This document shows positions 51,690-62,386 of a DNA stretch of 64,000 bases, piece after piece (within the stretch, counting starts at the first letter, position 1; the number at the start of each line of letters is the position of its first letter). Under the pieces are notes generated by a model, which was not told where the DNA came from, did not search any database, and worked only from the letters and a program-made list of their open reading frames with translations. The translations under genes were made by a program, and so were the position numbers. This DNA comes from Achatina immaculata (taxonomy: Eukaryota > Mollusca > Gastropoda > Stylommatophora > Achatinidae), in the NCBI GenBank assembly GCA_009760885.1, contig CM019702.1, positions 53,915,282 through 53,979,281 of the forward strand. Direction: 5' to 3'.

Positions 51690-52545
51690 GAGCAGATCAC
51701 ACACTCCTGTTCTAGAGCTGGTCACATTCTTGTTCTAGAGCAGGTCACACTCTTATTCTAGAGCTGATCACATTATGGTTCTAGAGCTGGTCACACTCTT
51801 GTTCCAGAGCTGGTCACATTCTTGTTCCAGAGCTGGTCACACTCTTATTCTAAAGCTGGTCACACTCTTATTCTAGAGCTGGTCACACTCTTGTTCTAGA
51901 GCTAGTCACACTCTTGTTCTAGAGCTGGTCACACTCTTATTCTATAGCTGATCACACTCTTATTCTAGAGCTGGTTACATTATTGTTCTATAGCTGGTAC
52001 CACTCTTGTTCTAGAGCTGATCACACTCTTATTCTAGAGCTGTTCACATTCGTATTCTAGAGCTGGTCACACTCTTATTCTAGAGCTGGTCACACTCTTA
52101 TTCTATAGCTGATCACACTCTTATTCAAGAGCTGGTCACATTCTTGTTCTAGAGCTGTTCACTTTCTTGTTTTATAGCTGGTCACATTCATGTTATAGAG
52201 CTGGTCACACTCTTATTCTAGAGCTGACCACACTCTTGTTCTAGAGCTGGTCACACTCTTGTTCTAGAGCTGGTACCACTCTTGTTCTAGAGCTGATCAC
52301 ACTCTTATTCTAGAGCTGGTCACATTCTTATTCTAGAGCTGGTCACACTCTTATTCTAGAGCTGGTCACACTCTTATTCTAGAGCTGGTCACATTCTTAT
52401 TCTAGAGCTGGTCACACTCTTATTCTAGAGCTGATCACACTCTTATTCTAGAGCTGATCACAATCTTATTCTAGAGCTGATCACACTCTTGTTCTAGAGC
52501 TGTCACACTCTTGTTCTAGAGCGGATCACATTCGTGTTCTATCTT
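51690..52545. repeat. 23-bp satellite, about 37 copies
   Basis: Unit reads approximately ttctagagctggtcacactc plus tta or ttg. Variants: g/a in ggtcac/gatcac, c/t in cactc/cattc, tatag for tagag, and occasional taccac. No coding capacity; stops in most frames. Confidence 0.95.
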
Positions 52546-52919
52546 AACTTGTCTAAAGCTACGTTTATATTGTTGAATTTTATAAATGTGCATATGGTCA
52601 AGGAATAAATAAGTTAAGCAGTCGAAGACATGAATACATCACAAATTGTTTATATACTTCTTGTCAGCACTGGCCTCTGTGGGCTGATGGGTAACATATA
52701 TCTCTCTGGAGCAGAGTATTCCGTTTATTCTGAAAATGTACACTAAACTAAAGTTGCAGTCGATATAAAACACAGAGATCAGTCAGACCCTTGTATGTGC
52801 ATGTCTGCTTTAGAGAGGCAGAAATCAAACTTCTAAATACTTTATGTGGTGGGGGATGAGGGAAATGTGTTCATTATGTTAGTGATGAAGGAGGAGCTAC
52901 AATGGCACATTTTACGAAT
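52546..52919. other. Unassigned stretch after the satellite
   Basis: Nothing recognised. Confidence 0.4.
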
Positions 52920-53050
52920 AAATTTCACAAAATAAATTATGTATGCATACACACATACATACATTCATCAATTCATCCATCCATCTGTGAACGACATTTT
53001 TACACCTATCTTTAGCATAGGACATTAACAAGGGTTCTCCACTTGTTTTT
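52920..53050 (-). mobile_element. 3' end fragment of non-LTR element
   Basis: The reverse complement of 52960-53045 matches 31490-31560 (cccttgttgatatcctatgc, then aaagataggtgtaaaaa and the ggatggatgaat tail). Only the last 30 codons or so and the tail are present. Confidence 0.65.
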
Positions 53051-53081
53051 GCATAGAAGGAACATCTTGTAATTAAGTAAA

Positions 53082-53660
53082 CCACTTTGCATCCCTTGGC
53101 AGCTACATAAACGAGGATGGTGACACCAGGAAGGAAGTTAGAATTAAAATTGCAAAAGCAGCATTGTCCTTCAAAAATCTTGAGAAAATATGGAATTCAA
53201 AAGTTATAAGCACAAAAACCACGTTAAGATTATTAAATTCAAATGTGATAATCGCCCTCATTTATGCATGCGAAAACTGGAAATCATCTAAAGAAATAGA
53301 CATGAAATTATAACATTTTGAAAACAAATGCCTAAAGAAAATACTTGGCATAAAGTGGGATGAATTTATGAACAACACAGAGATAAGACATGAGCAAACA
53401 ACGATCTGTCTCATGCGTGATAAGAAAAAGAAGATTGACATATGCAGGTCATATGACGAGAAGAAACAATCAGAATACCAAAAAACAAACAGGCCAAAGA
53501 AAAAGAGTTTGACCACGTGAAACGCTAAAGAGGACATTGTTAAGAGAAGCCATTTTAGTGGGCATAACAACCCTTGATAAAGTTGAAACATTCGCCGAAA
53601 ACAGGGAAACTTGGCAAACAACTATGCGAAATCTATGTGACGTTTAACGCACGGGAAGAA
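53082..53660 (+). mobile_element. Non-LTR C-terminal fragment
   Basis: Reads NHFASLGSYINEDGDTRKEV, RIKIAKAALSFKNLEKIWNS, LRLLNSNVIIALIYACENWK, then KCLKKILGIKWDEFMNNTEI. In another frame it reads DKVETFAENRETWQTTMRNL then a stop. These are the region after RT and the end of an RTE/jockey-like polyprotein. 5'-truncated; one long reverse frame over it is a shadow. Confidence 0.8.
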
Positions 53661-55320
53661 TGTAGAAGAGGGAAAACAATAAAATCAATTTCATTACTTA
53701 ATTGTCGGACCTTGTATGTCTGAGATGTTTTTTTCTTTAGGTAGTCTTACTTGTTTAACCGAAACAGTTCCCTCCAAATTCTATCAATAAAATATAACTT
53801 ATTGTTTCCTTGTTTCCATTATTGTCACAAGACTAATGTATTGAGGCAAAGCAATACTTTTCAATATGAATGTTTTCAGGGAGGTTCAATGTGGTCGTCA
53901 CACAGCCCCGATGTTAGTCTCTGAGATTTTGTTTCCTGTGGGGTTATCTCAAGAAGAATGTTTACCTGAAGAAACCTTAAACTGAAATGCGACTGAAAGC
54001 GGTCATCATGACTCTTTTTTTGTGGATTGCCAGAGAGATGGTGTCTTAGAGTGGTCAAAAAACATGAGGGATCGTCATGACACGGTTATACAACAACACG
54101 GACACAACCTGCCATCTGCAGAACTATGCGTGAAGTAAGGGTACTCGTCACAAACTGTGAAACTTCTGAACCGAAAATTTAAAATGTTATTAAACATTTT
54201 GAGTTCATGTCATTTCGAGTGCCACGCTTTATTTGATTCACAATAGACTTTAGTCACGCTTTCAAATGATTTTTGTAGCGTAACCATTTGTTGGCGAGAG
54301 CAAATATTGAAGACTATTTGTGAACGTATTTTAGCGGCTTTTGTAATATTGTAGATATTTTAAATTAAGAACTACATTATATTTATTTATGACTTTCATG
54401 TATTATGTTTTATTGTTTATCGCATTATTTCGTATCTTTACTTGCTATTGACAGTTTAATGCGAAAAATAGTTACAAAAATTTTGAATTTGAAAAAAAAG
54501 CGTGTCTTCTATTTTATGATTTAAAAAAGAGATATATCCTTCTGGATACTCTTAATGATTTACTCATGAATGTTTTTTTAATAGTGCCTAGTAGGGCACC
54601 AGTCTGAAGTAGTATCGAATTGGTGTAGAGTATCTCTTCTATTTTTAATTGCGTCAGTATAAGTGCGCATCTGGTGGCACTGGTGTTAAGTCTCTCTTGT
54701 TTAGTTCTGTCTCTGACCCTACCCAGAATTAGTTAGTTACTGACTAATTTACACCAGGTTCTCTCACCACATGGTGGCACATGACAATCCAATAATAATC
54801 TAGCGCTACAACTTGAGAAGATATTTTTTTGTTGACGGAATGATGATGGAGATGAAGACGAAAAAGCACGATGTTTGCCGGCAGGTTGCCCTGCCATATG
54901 TCAGTTTCAAATACACTTCTAATCTTGCATTCCACAACAGATGAAGAATTATACAATTTCTGCACAATCACCAGTAGAGCTACACATCGACGACAACAGC
55001 TCCCATCTGCACGTACCATGCCCACTCGAGCGTCATTTGCGAGTTAATTAGTGACTTCCCATCCTATTTGTCTAACGAATTTTTCTTGCAGACTTTGAAG
55101 ACACATAACTTCCTTAACTAAAATACGGCTACGCACGATCGTGATACTGAGAATGACTAAAGTTGATTGAGCATCAGTCTCATAAATGCATTTAGGCTAC
55201 TGAGTAGCAAACCGGTTAGTGTTCAGAAATATCATGGCGGCAGTCGGTGGTGCAGACTTCTCTGAAGAATGAACTTTCATCAAAGTTGAAAAGTAGTCAG
55301 ACTTTTTTCTGAACATATGA
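53661..55320. other. Unassigned 1.7-kb stretch
   Basis: Minus frames at 54058-53876 (60 residues) and 55025-54744 (93 residues) have no motif I can name. AT-rich between 54180 and 54560. Confidence 0.35.
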
Positions 55321-55355
55321 CCTTCTTCTTCTTCTTCTTCGTTCGCATTGTCTGT

Positions 55356-56687
55356 CTATATCTGCAGTCCTGTCTCTTGGATAAATTTCACTGTTTTTTG
55401 TAACTCATGTATGGAAACATAGAGCTTATCTTCTTTAATGGTTTCACTGGGCCAGTAATTATTTCGCAGTGTCTCGTAGTTGATGCAGTTCTGGAGGATA
55501 TGTTCCACAGTTTGGGGCACCTGGGCACATGTACATAGATTAGTAGTACCAATCTTAAACTTTGTATACATATGACTTCGGAGTCGGCTGTGTCCTGTTC
55601 GGAGACGAAAGATGGTGACTTGTTCCTTTCTGTTTAGCATGTGATAGTCATCATGTGGTCGTGTTTGTGGCTTCTTGTAGGTTTTTATCATGCTTTTCTT
55701 CTGATTATAATTGATTGGTATATCTGGTTGCTCCATTTCAGTGGCCTCTTTGGCCAGATGGTCAGCTTTCTCATTGCCTGGTATCCCACAGTGGGAAGGA
55801 ATCCATTGCAAAGTGACTGCATGTTGTAAGCCAATTTTTGACAAGGCATCTTTAAGGCCTGGTAGTTTGTTGCTCTGAAGAGCTTCCAGTACTGATCTTG
55901 CATCTGTGAGAATTACTAAAGGACATGTATCAATTCTGGAGTCTGATAGTTTTTCAACTGCAGCAATAATTGCCCTAACTTCCGCATCAAAGTTGTTGCA
56001 GTATTTACCAGTGGGTATGGAAATCTTGTCAATGGTGTTGTTTGGATATTCAGTATATGCTCCTGCCCCTCCATTCTTTATGGCATTATGTGCAGATCTA
56101 TCTGTATACACACGTATCCAGGTGTCACATGGATATCTGTCATGTAGAACACTAAGTGTGGCTGTTGATCTTACAAGACTGCTCTGCATCTCACCATTCT
56201 GCACACCTTTCACTTCAGTCTGAATAGTTATTTGTGTATAATCTGCTTCTATCCATGGTGTATGCTCTGGTACAGATGATAATGGAGCGACTACAGTTGG
56301 AAGAGCAGGTATCAGCTTACGCATACGCTTGGCCTGATGAATGAAGCTGCTTCTTTTAAGCCGTCCTAATGCCAAGTTATTGAATCTCTCCTTCAGGGGA
56401 TGGCTTAAAGAGCTAAGGAATTTTTCTCCCATGATCATGACCTTTGTGTTTCTACGTTCCTTTAGCGCTTGAACAGCAACTATTTTCTGCATTTCTACTA
56501 TTGATGTGGACCTCATGGCACCTGTGATAATCCGTAGTGACTGATTTTGAACCTTGTCTAGATTATGCAGTGTAGTGTTTGATGCTGTGCACCAAGATGT
56601 TGAGCCATATTCTAAATGTGGTAGAATACTTTGCTGATAAACATTCTTTAGGATTCTTTCACTAGCTCCCCATGTGGTTCCACTCAA
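55356..56687 (-). CDS. RNase H domain and C-terminus of I-like element
   Basis: 443 residues open. Residues 1-60 are the post-RT region (ILPHLEYGSTSWCTAS, LRIITGAMRST). RNase H spans about 190-320 with all four acidic positions: Asp196 in VYTDRSA (the usual DGSA has Arg for Gly), Glu236 in FDAEVRAI, Asp262 in ILTDARS and Asp309 in NEKADHLAKEA. WIPSHCGIPGN at 295-305 carries the usual His. A zinc-knuckle-like C-terminal CTCAQVPQTVEHILQNC follows near 400. It is not a host gene. Confidence 0.9.
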   Translation of the reverse strand: MSGTTWGASERILKNVYQQSILPHLEYGSTSWCTASNTTLHNLDKVQNQSLRIITGAMRSTSIVEMQKIVAVQALKERRNTKVMIMGEKFLSSLSHPLKERFNNLALGRLKRSSFIHQAKRMRKLIPALPTVVAPLSSVPEHTPWIEADYTQITIQTEVKGVQNGEMQSSLVRSTATLSVLHDRYPCDTWIRVYTDRSAHNAIKNGGAGAYTEYPNNTIDKISIPTGKYCNNFDAEVRAIIAAVEKLSDSRIDTCPLVILTDARSVLEALQSNKLPGLKDALSKIGLQHAVTLQWIPSHCGIPGNEKADHLAKEATEMEQPDIPINYNQKKSMIKTYKKPQTRPHDDYHMLNRKEQVTIFRLRTGHSRLRSHMYTKFKIGTTNLCTCAQVPQTVEHILQNCINYETLRNNYWPSETIKEDKLYVSIHELQKTVKFIQETGLQI

Positions 56688-56689
56688 TT

Positions 56690-57415
56690 TTCTTAATATG
56701 GATAGTTTTCTTCTGGCTTTTGCTTCTGCACTGTTGACGTCAGTTTTGAGTCAAGAGTCACTCCTAAGTAAGTGGGTTGGTTGTCCATCCTTAAGGGTAT
56801 TTCATTTACAAAGATCTTACCTGCTTTCTGTTTAGATGCGAGGGTGAACAGAGTGGTACTTGATTTCTCTGTGTTGATACTTACACACCATTTGTTTGTC
56901 CATGATGTCAAGATGTCTGCTGCTCTTTGGAGTCTTTGTGTAGCAACTATCGCATATTCATCTGTACACCACATGATCAGATCATCTGCATACAGTGCCG
57001 CTTTGATTCCATAGGGAAGTTCCTTGACTAGATCATTAATGAATACAAGGAATAGTGTAGGCGAAAGGACTCCTCCTTGTGGTACACCGTGTCACAGAAG
57101 TACTTTCTGTCTTTTGTGTCCATCCATTACTACTATAGCTCTTCTATTGTGTAAATAGGACTTTATCCAGTTGTACAGTCTTCCATTCACATTGCAGTTT
57201 CTTAGGTTCCACAGCAGACCTTTTTCCATACTTTATCAAAGGCTTTCTTCAAGTCTATCCACGCTGCTAGTACAAGGTTTTTCTCTTGGAGTGCATCCTC
57301 AATCTCTTGAGAGAGATATGTCACTTGATCTTCCGTACTGTAGTATTGTCTAAATCCTGCTTGTTGTGGAACGAGGTTTTCACTTTCTAGGTACCATCAA
57401 ATTATTAACTTGTCG
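56690..57415 (-). pseudogene. RT region of I-like element (broken)
   Basis: The YADD motif is intact (ALYADDLIMWC), with CVSINTEKSSTTLFTL and QPTYLGVTLDSKLT following in one frame (56974-56693). A base is missing near 57230 (KVWKK then VCCG instead of GLLWNL), and the frame to the RNase H part changes near 56700. Confidence 0.85.
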
Positions 57416-57477
57416 TAGATAAACAGATTTAGAAATAAACAGTCGGGCAGACAGACAGACGGACGGACGGACGAACG

Positions 57478-57587
<110 letters not shown>

Positions 57588-58006
57588 ATGCATGAATGAA
57601 TGAATGAATAATCTTTATTTTTCAAGGGTAAAGAATTGGGCACGCAGGCCCGTCTTACATTCTGCCCTTCATCATTCCATCTTTCATTCTTCCCACACAC
57701 TTGATTTGGTACAAATGTACAAATTAAATTAGGAAGAAGCATATCAAAAGAGTGTAAGATTTAACTACTACATTCAAAGTAAAAGAAAAGAAGTAATTAA
57801 CCTAATAAAATAGCACTCACGCACATATACATACGCAGACATATACATAAACAAAAATACATTGTAAATACAGATCTTCTAACATATATTTTTTTAAACA
57901 GACATTAAAATAATTTCTAACAATATCTAACAAGATGCTTTTTCTAACTATGTCGTTTTAGTACTTGATGGTTGGCGAGTCACGTGTTGAGAGAGTGCTG
58001 GTTATT

Positions 58007-58540
58007 CTATGGAGGCATATAATTACAAGCAAGTAAATAGTGAAACAGGTTTGAGTTAAAGGATGAAGTATTATCAATGGATTTTAAATGGTAGGGGAGG
58101 GTGTTCCAGAGCTGTACTGCAGAGTACGCAAGGCTTTTCTTGTACAGATCAGTCCTGGGTTTAGGAAGAAGACAGTTTTTTAAACGCTGGCTATGTATAC
58201 TGTTATACGTAAACAGTGACCACAAGTAATGCGGAGCAGTGTGCGACAGAATTCTGTGAACAAACTTAACTTTGTTAAAAATGATTCTATTTTTGAGGGG
58301 TAGAATTTTGAGTTGTTTGTGTTGATCTACAGTCTGTACTGGGTGTTTGTCACAAATAAGATTTAATGCTCGCTTGTGAAGTGAGTGGAGCCTTTTTGTG
58401 TTTGAGACTGAGCATCCATCCCAGATTGTGGAACAGTAATCTAAGTGTATTTGTATGTGTGATATGTAGTATACCTTTCTTGTGTCTTTGTCGATAAAAT
58501 GTTTAATTTTGGCTAATTGGTAAACTTTCTGTGCAATCAA
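58007..58540 (-). CDS. C-terminal region of CR1/L2-like LINE
   Basis: 177 residues. The frame really starts upstream (MLINTNKTKSMLITTRQKL near 58730, a stop at 58565 in between). IAQKVYQLAKIKHFIDKDTR, YISHIQIHLDYCSTIWDGCS, LHKRALNLICDK, then LWNTLPYHLKSI: the standard post-RT domain of CR1/L2/jockey-like elements. Ends CNYMPP. Confidence 0.85.
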   Translation of the reverse strand: MIAQKVYQLAKIKHFIDKDTRKVYYISHIQIHLDYCSTIWDGCSVSNTKRLHSLHKRALNLICDKHPVQTVDQHKQLKILPLKNRIIFNKVKFVHRILSHTAPHYLWSLFTYNSIHSQRLKNCLLPKPRTDLYKKSLAYSAVQLWNTLPYHLKSIDNTSSFNSNLFHYLLACNYMPP

Positions 58541-58747
58541 GTTTGTTAGATTATGTATGTGAAAATTTCATGTTAAATGCTGATCAATGATAAATCCTAG
58601 GGTTTTATGTTCATGAACATTTTCTATTGCCTTTGTCCCAGCACAAAGCTGTAGTGAAGTTTTTGTTGCATCCTGCAGTTTCTGTCTTGTAGTGATGAGC
58701 ATGGATTTTGTTTTGTTGGTGTTTATCAACATACCATTTTTATTACT

Positions 58748-60391
58748 CTATTTAATAAAAGATGTAATACATTTTGTTAGGTCAGGCTGTAATCTATAGC
58801 CTTCCAGATTTTTTGCAAGAATTTCATGATCAGTCATATCGAAGGCTTTCTTGAAATCAACAAAGGCAGCACCACACAATTTGTCATCATTTATATTAAA
58901 CAGCCAGCTTTCTGTCATTTTAGTTAATGCTGTGTGGCAGGAGTAATTTGGTCTAAATCCTGACTGACTGTCTAGATTGTTTTCTTGCATGTGGAGCAAC
59001 GATAACTTTTGTATATGCTTTTCAAGAGGTTCAGATAGTGATGACAGAACGGATATGGGTCTATAGTTTGAGAGGTCACTAGTCTGTCCAGATTTAAAAA
59101 GAGGAAAATCTGTGGAGAGTTTAAAAGCGTCAGGGAAATATTGTTTGTCAATGCACACATTGTATAAGTATGTTAGTGTGTATGTGATAACTAGTGCAGC
59201 GTAGCGTAGTATCTTGTTACTAATGTCATCACATCTTGCTGAGTTAGTGTTCTTTACGGACCGGATGTAGTTATAAACCTCACCGACTGTGAGGAAAGGA
59301 ATATTAATTTGTTTTAGCTTCACACATTTACTGTCGCTGAACACTTTCAACACGCTCAGGTCGCAATTTGGGGTCGGTAATGAAGATTTTAAAATACTAA
59401 TTTCTTCCATAAAATGTTCACTGAAGTTAGTGCAAGTATGTTCACCATTAACTGTTTGTGGGTCTGTTTGCTTCCTTTTATTTACAAGAGTATTAATCGC
59501 TTTCCAAACTGATTTACTATCAGTTTTGTCTTTCACTAAATTTCTGAAGTAATTTTTCTTTTCCTGCCTAATTAAATACTGCACCTTATTTCTAAGTGAA
59601 CGATAGCTACTGAAATGTCTGCTTTTGTGAGCGTCATTCCGTTTCCTCATCAGTTGCAATATATCGGGAGTTATCCACGGGGATTTTGTTACATGTTTTA
59701 CTCTAATTTCTTTGATGGGGACATGCTTGTCAAAAATATTTCGAAATATCTTGATCCAGTATTCGATAGCCTCATCTGGATTTGTTAACTGGAAAACGTA
59801 CGTAAGAGGTGAAGCTTTTAGATCAGTTAAAAATAATTCCAAGTTAAAGTTTTTAAAGTTTCTATATTTGAGGATGTTATGTTTGTGTTTAGGCATTTTA
59901 TACCCCTTATGTGACCACGTACAGCAGACCGGGTAGTGATCACTCATCGACACATGAGGGACAGTAAATTCAGTAATGTTTCCTGGATCAGCTACATAAA
60001 TATGATCTATTAGTGTTGATGATGATTCAGTTACTCTAGTAGGTTTGTTAACAATTTGGGAGAAGTTGTAAGATGTAAAATTGTTCTTCCATGTAGGATT
60101 TGGCTGATTAAGATCTACATTGAAGTCGCCTAGAATGATTATGTCCTTGAATTTATAAGTTACAGCATCATCCATCATGGTCGCAAAGTGATCATACCAC
60201 TCGGCTGAAACATTTGGATTTCGGTATACATAACTAATTAGAATTGGACTAAGATTTGATATTTTGATTTCTAGCATAATACATTCAACCTCTGATGTTT
60301 CCAGGTCTTCTCTTCTACAAAATTTAATTGTGTTAGAAATGTAAACGACTAAACCTGTCTCTAGCTTCCTAGTTGGGTCGCGCCTGATCAA
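58748..60391 (-). CDS. Endonuclease and N-terminal RT of CR1/L2-like LINE
   Basis: 547 residues. APE endonuclease: REDLETSEVECIMLEIK 27-43, ISYVYRNPN 52-60, IIILGDFNVDL 84-94, SSTLIDHIYVAD 124-135 and SMSDHYPVCCTW 148-159. Linker SPWITPDILQLMRKRNDAHK. RT: DLSNYRPISVLSSLSEPLEK, SGFRPNYSCHTALTKM and AAFVDFKKAFDMTDHEI near the C-end (Asp replaced: usual AFDxVDH). The frame then runs to TKCITSFIK and stops where the FLSDR block should follow. Confidence 0.9.
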   Translation of the reverse strand: MIRRDPTRKLETGLVVYISNTIKFCRREDLETSEVECIMLEIKISNLSPILISYVYRNPNVSAEWYDHFATMMDDAVTYKFKDIIILGDFNVDLNQPNPTWKNNFTSYNFSQIVNKPTRVTESSSTLIDHIYVADPGNITEFTVPHVSMSDHYPVCCTWSHKGYKMPKHKHNILKYRNFKNFNLELFLTDLKASPLTYVFQLTNPDEAIEYWIKIFRNIFDKHVPIKEIRVKHVTKSPWITPDILQLMRKRNDAHKSRHFSSYRSLRNKVQYLIRQEKKNYFRNLVKDKTDSKSVWKAINTLVNKRKQTDPQTVNGEHTCTNFSEHFMEEISILKSSLPTPNCDLSVLKVFSDSKCVKLKQINIPFLTVGEVYNYIRSVKNTNSARCDDISNKILRYAALVITYTLTYLYNVCIDKQYFPDAFKLSTDFPLFKSGQTSDLSNYRPISVLSSLSEPLEKHIQKLSLLHMQENNLDSQSGFRPNYSCHTALTKMTESWLFNINDDKLCGAAFVDFKKAFDMTDHEILAKNLEGYRLQPDLTKCITSFIK

Positions 60392-60502
60392 ATTAAAACC
60401 ATCTATTCTTATATCATTGCCTGTGATGTTTTTATGTAGTCTGCTTTCAGAGAAACCAAAAATAATAAAATGTTGTTGAAGTATATAGTAGATGTATAGT
60501 TG

Positions 60503-60767
<265 letters not shown>

Positions 60768-61140
60768 TGAACCCCACGACTATTGCATCAATTATAGCCG
60801 AATCGATTATCCGTTTGTCAGGAAACACGAGACACTTATAACAGCATCTGACTGTCATTAACATGTTATATACAATAATTACACCAGTGAAACAAAGCAC
60901 AGACAAAGATATCTAAAATATCATAATATCACAGAATTTGACATTTCTTCTTCAGCAGATATAGTTACAAAAAAAGAAAGATGTGTGATGCCACTATAGT
61001 ATCCTGTGATTCACAGTATAATTATTTTATCAGAACAAAAGTAATCTAGAAACAGTTACTTGATGATTACTTTATTATTGTGTAACAGGTGTACACATAA
61101 TGATGCAAATATAACAGCGTAGGCATTAAAACATTACAAT
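60768..61140. other. Unassigned stretch
   Basis: No gene or element seen. Confidence 0.4.
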
Positions 61141-61156
61141 TCTATTAAAAATCATA

Positions 61157-62375
61157 ATGGGTAGACTTCGTAAGAAAATAGAAGAAGTAAATATGGTCCA
61201 CGGTGGTTTCAGGCAAGGAAGAGGATCAAGAGATCATATATTCAATATAAGATTAATAATAGAGAAATACAGAGAATTTAATATGAATCTATATTTATCC
61301 TTTATAGACTACTCAAAGAGATTTCATTGTGTACAACACCAGAAACTTTGGGAAATAATGGAAAAAATGGGATTTCCAACACATTTGATACAATTAACAT
61401 CACTGCTGTATCTAGACCAACAAGCAGCAGTAAGAATAAATTTTGAAACACCAACTTGGTTTCACGTAAAACAAGGGGTCCGTCAGGGCTGCGTATTGTC
61501 GCCTTACTTATTTAACTTGTATACTGAAAATAAAATGAGGAATGTTAGAGAAGATGTAGACAAAGAATATTACGATGCTATACCAATTGGATGTTATGAT
61601 ATACCAGAGATTAGATATGCTGATGACACAGTATTACACAAAAAGCTAATTATGTCAGTCTGTAAGATCAGCGAAGAGCAAAACCTCTTTCTTAATGCAA
61701 TGAAAACTAAATTGATGACAACTGACAAAACAAATAATGCAGCTGAAATATATATCATTGAGGAAAAATTGCAAGAAGTGGAGAGTTTTGAAAACCTGGG
61801 ATCACTACGAAGTAATAATGGAGATAAAATGAGGGAAATTAAAATAGGGTATCTATCGCTTTTCAGAAAGTAACAAAACAACTAACAAATCTGTGGAGGG
61901 GAACAGAAAGAACTACAAAAATAAGATTTTTAAGGGCATGCATCTTTTTATTAGCAACATATGTCTGTAAGATCTGAACATTTAACAAAACAGCTAAGAA
62001 ACGCAAAAATGCATTGTAATGTAAATGCTAGAGTAGAGTTCTTCAAATATCACAGACACACAAAAATAAAAACGATATCTATACTACAATAGCTTAATAT
62101 TGAAGAAGATTGGCTAGTAAAGAGGACTGAATAAAGAAAGCTTAAACATTTTGGACACATTAACCGTCATGATAATCTAGAGAAGGCCGTCTTGGAAAGG
62201 TACATAATGGAAACAAGAAAGAGAGAAAGACAAATGCGAAGATTGCTGCAAGATATCATTGATGATCTGCAAATGGACGCATCAGCAGCAGGGCATCTTG
62301 CTTACAACCGAGAGGCCTACATGAGTGCTGTTATGGAGGCAGGTTCTGCAAGGGGCATGCAAATGATTGAATGAA
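61157..62375 (+). pseudogene. RTE-like element, RT to 3' end, 5'-truncated
   Basis: Frame 61157-61873 has HGGFRQGRGSRDHIFNIRLI, YLSFIDYSKRFHCVQHQKLW (first Asp kept), [31 protein letters not shown] (catalytic YADD intact) and ESFENLGSLRSNNGDKMREI. It then shifts: TNLWRGTERTTKIRFLRACI, RKLKHFGHINRHDNLEKAVL and the end DASAAGHLAYNREAYMSAV, MIE, stop, followed by (gaat)n at 62370-62386. Related to the RTE at 44746 and to the 3' end at 42367. Confidence 0.85.
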
Positions 62376-62386
62376 TGAATGAGTGA

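Larger units (their letters stand above)
55321..57415 (-). mobile_element. I-like non-LTR retrotransposon, 5'-truncated, with RNase H
   Basis: Minus strand: RT region 57415-56690, RNase H frame 56687-55356, and a 3' (GAA)n tail at 55340-55321. RT blocks: QQAGFRQYYSTEDQVTYLS, WIDLKKAFDKVW (57270), HGVPQGGVLSPTLFLVFIND (57095), LYADDLIMWCTDE (56995, catalytic). At least three frameshifts or stops occur in the RT part. It abuts a GATA array at its 5' truncation. I/Nimb-type placement follows from the RNase H domain downstream of RT. Confidence 0.85.
57592..60480 (-). mobile_element. CR1/L2-like LINE with catalytic RT core deleted
   Basis: The minus strand begins near 60475 (FGFSESRLHKNITGNDIRID) and runs through endonuclease, linker and RT start (60391-58748), then a C-terminal frame (58540-58007), a 3' UTR and a 3' tail aataaagattattcattcat near 57605. 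Between RT start and C-terminus about 100 codons including FADD are missing, so the copy is inactive. GATA arrays lie at both ends. Same family as 37051 and 48595. Confidence 0.9.

Noticed and set aside
55641..56223. Plus-strand frames of 62-105 residues
   Set aside because: Antisense shadows of the RNase H coding frame.
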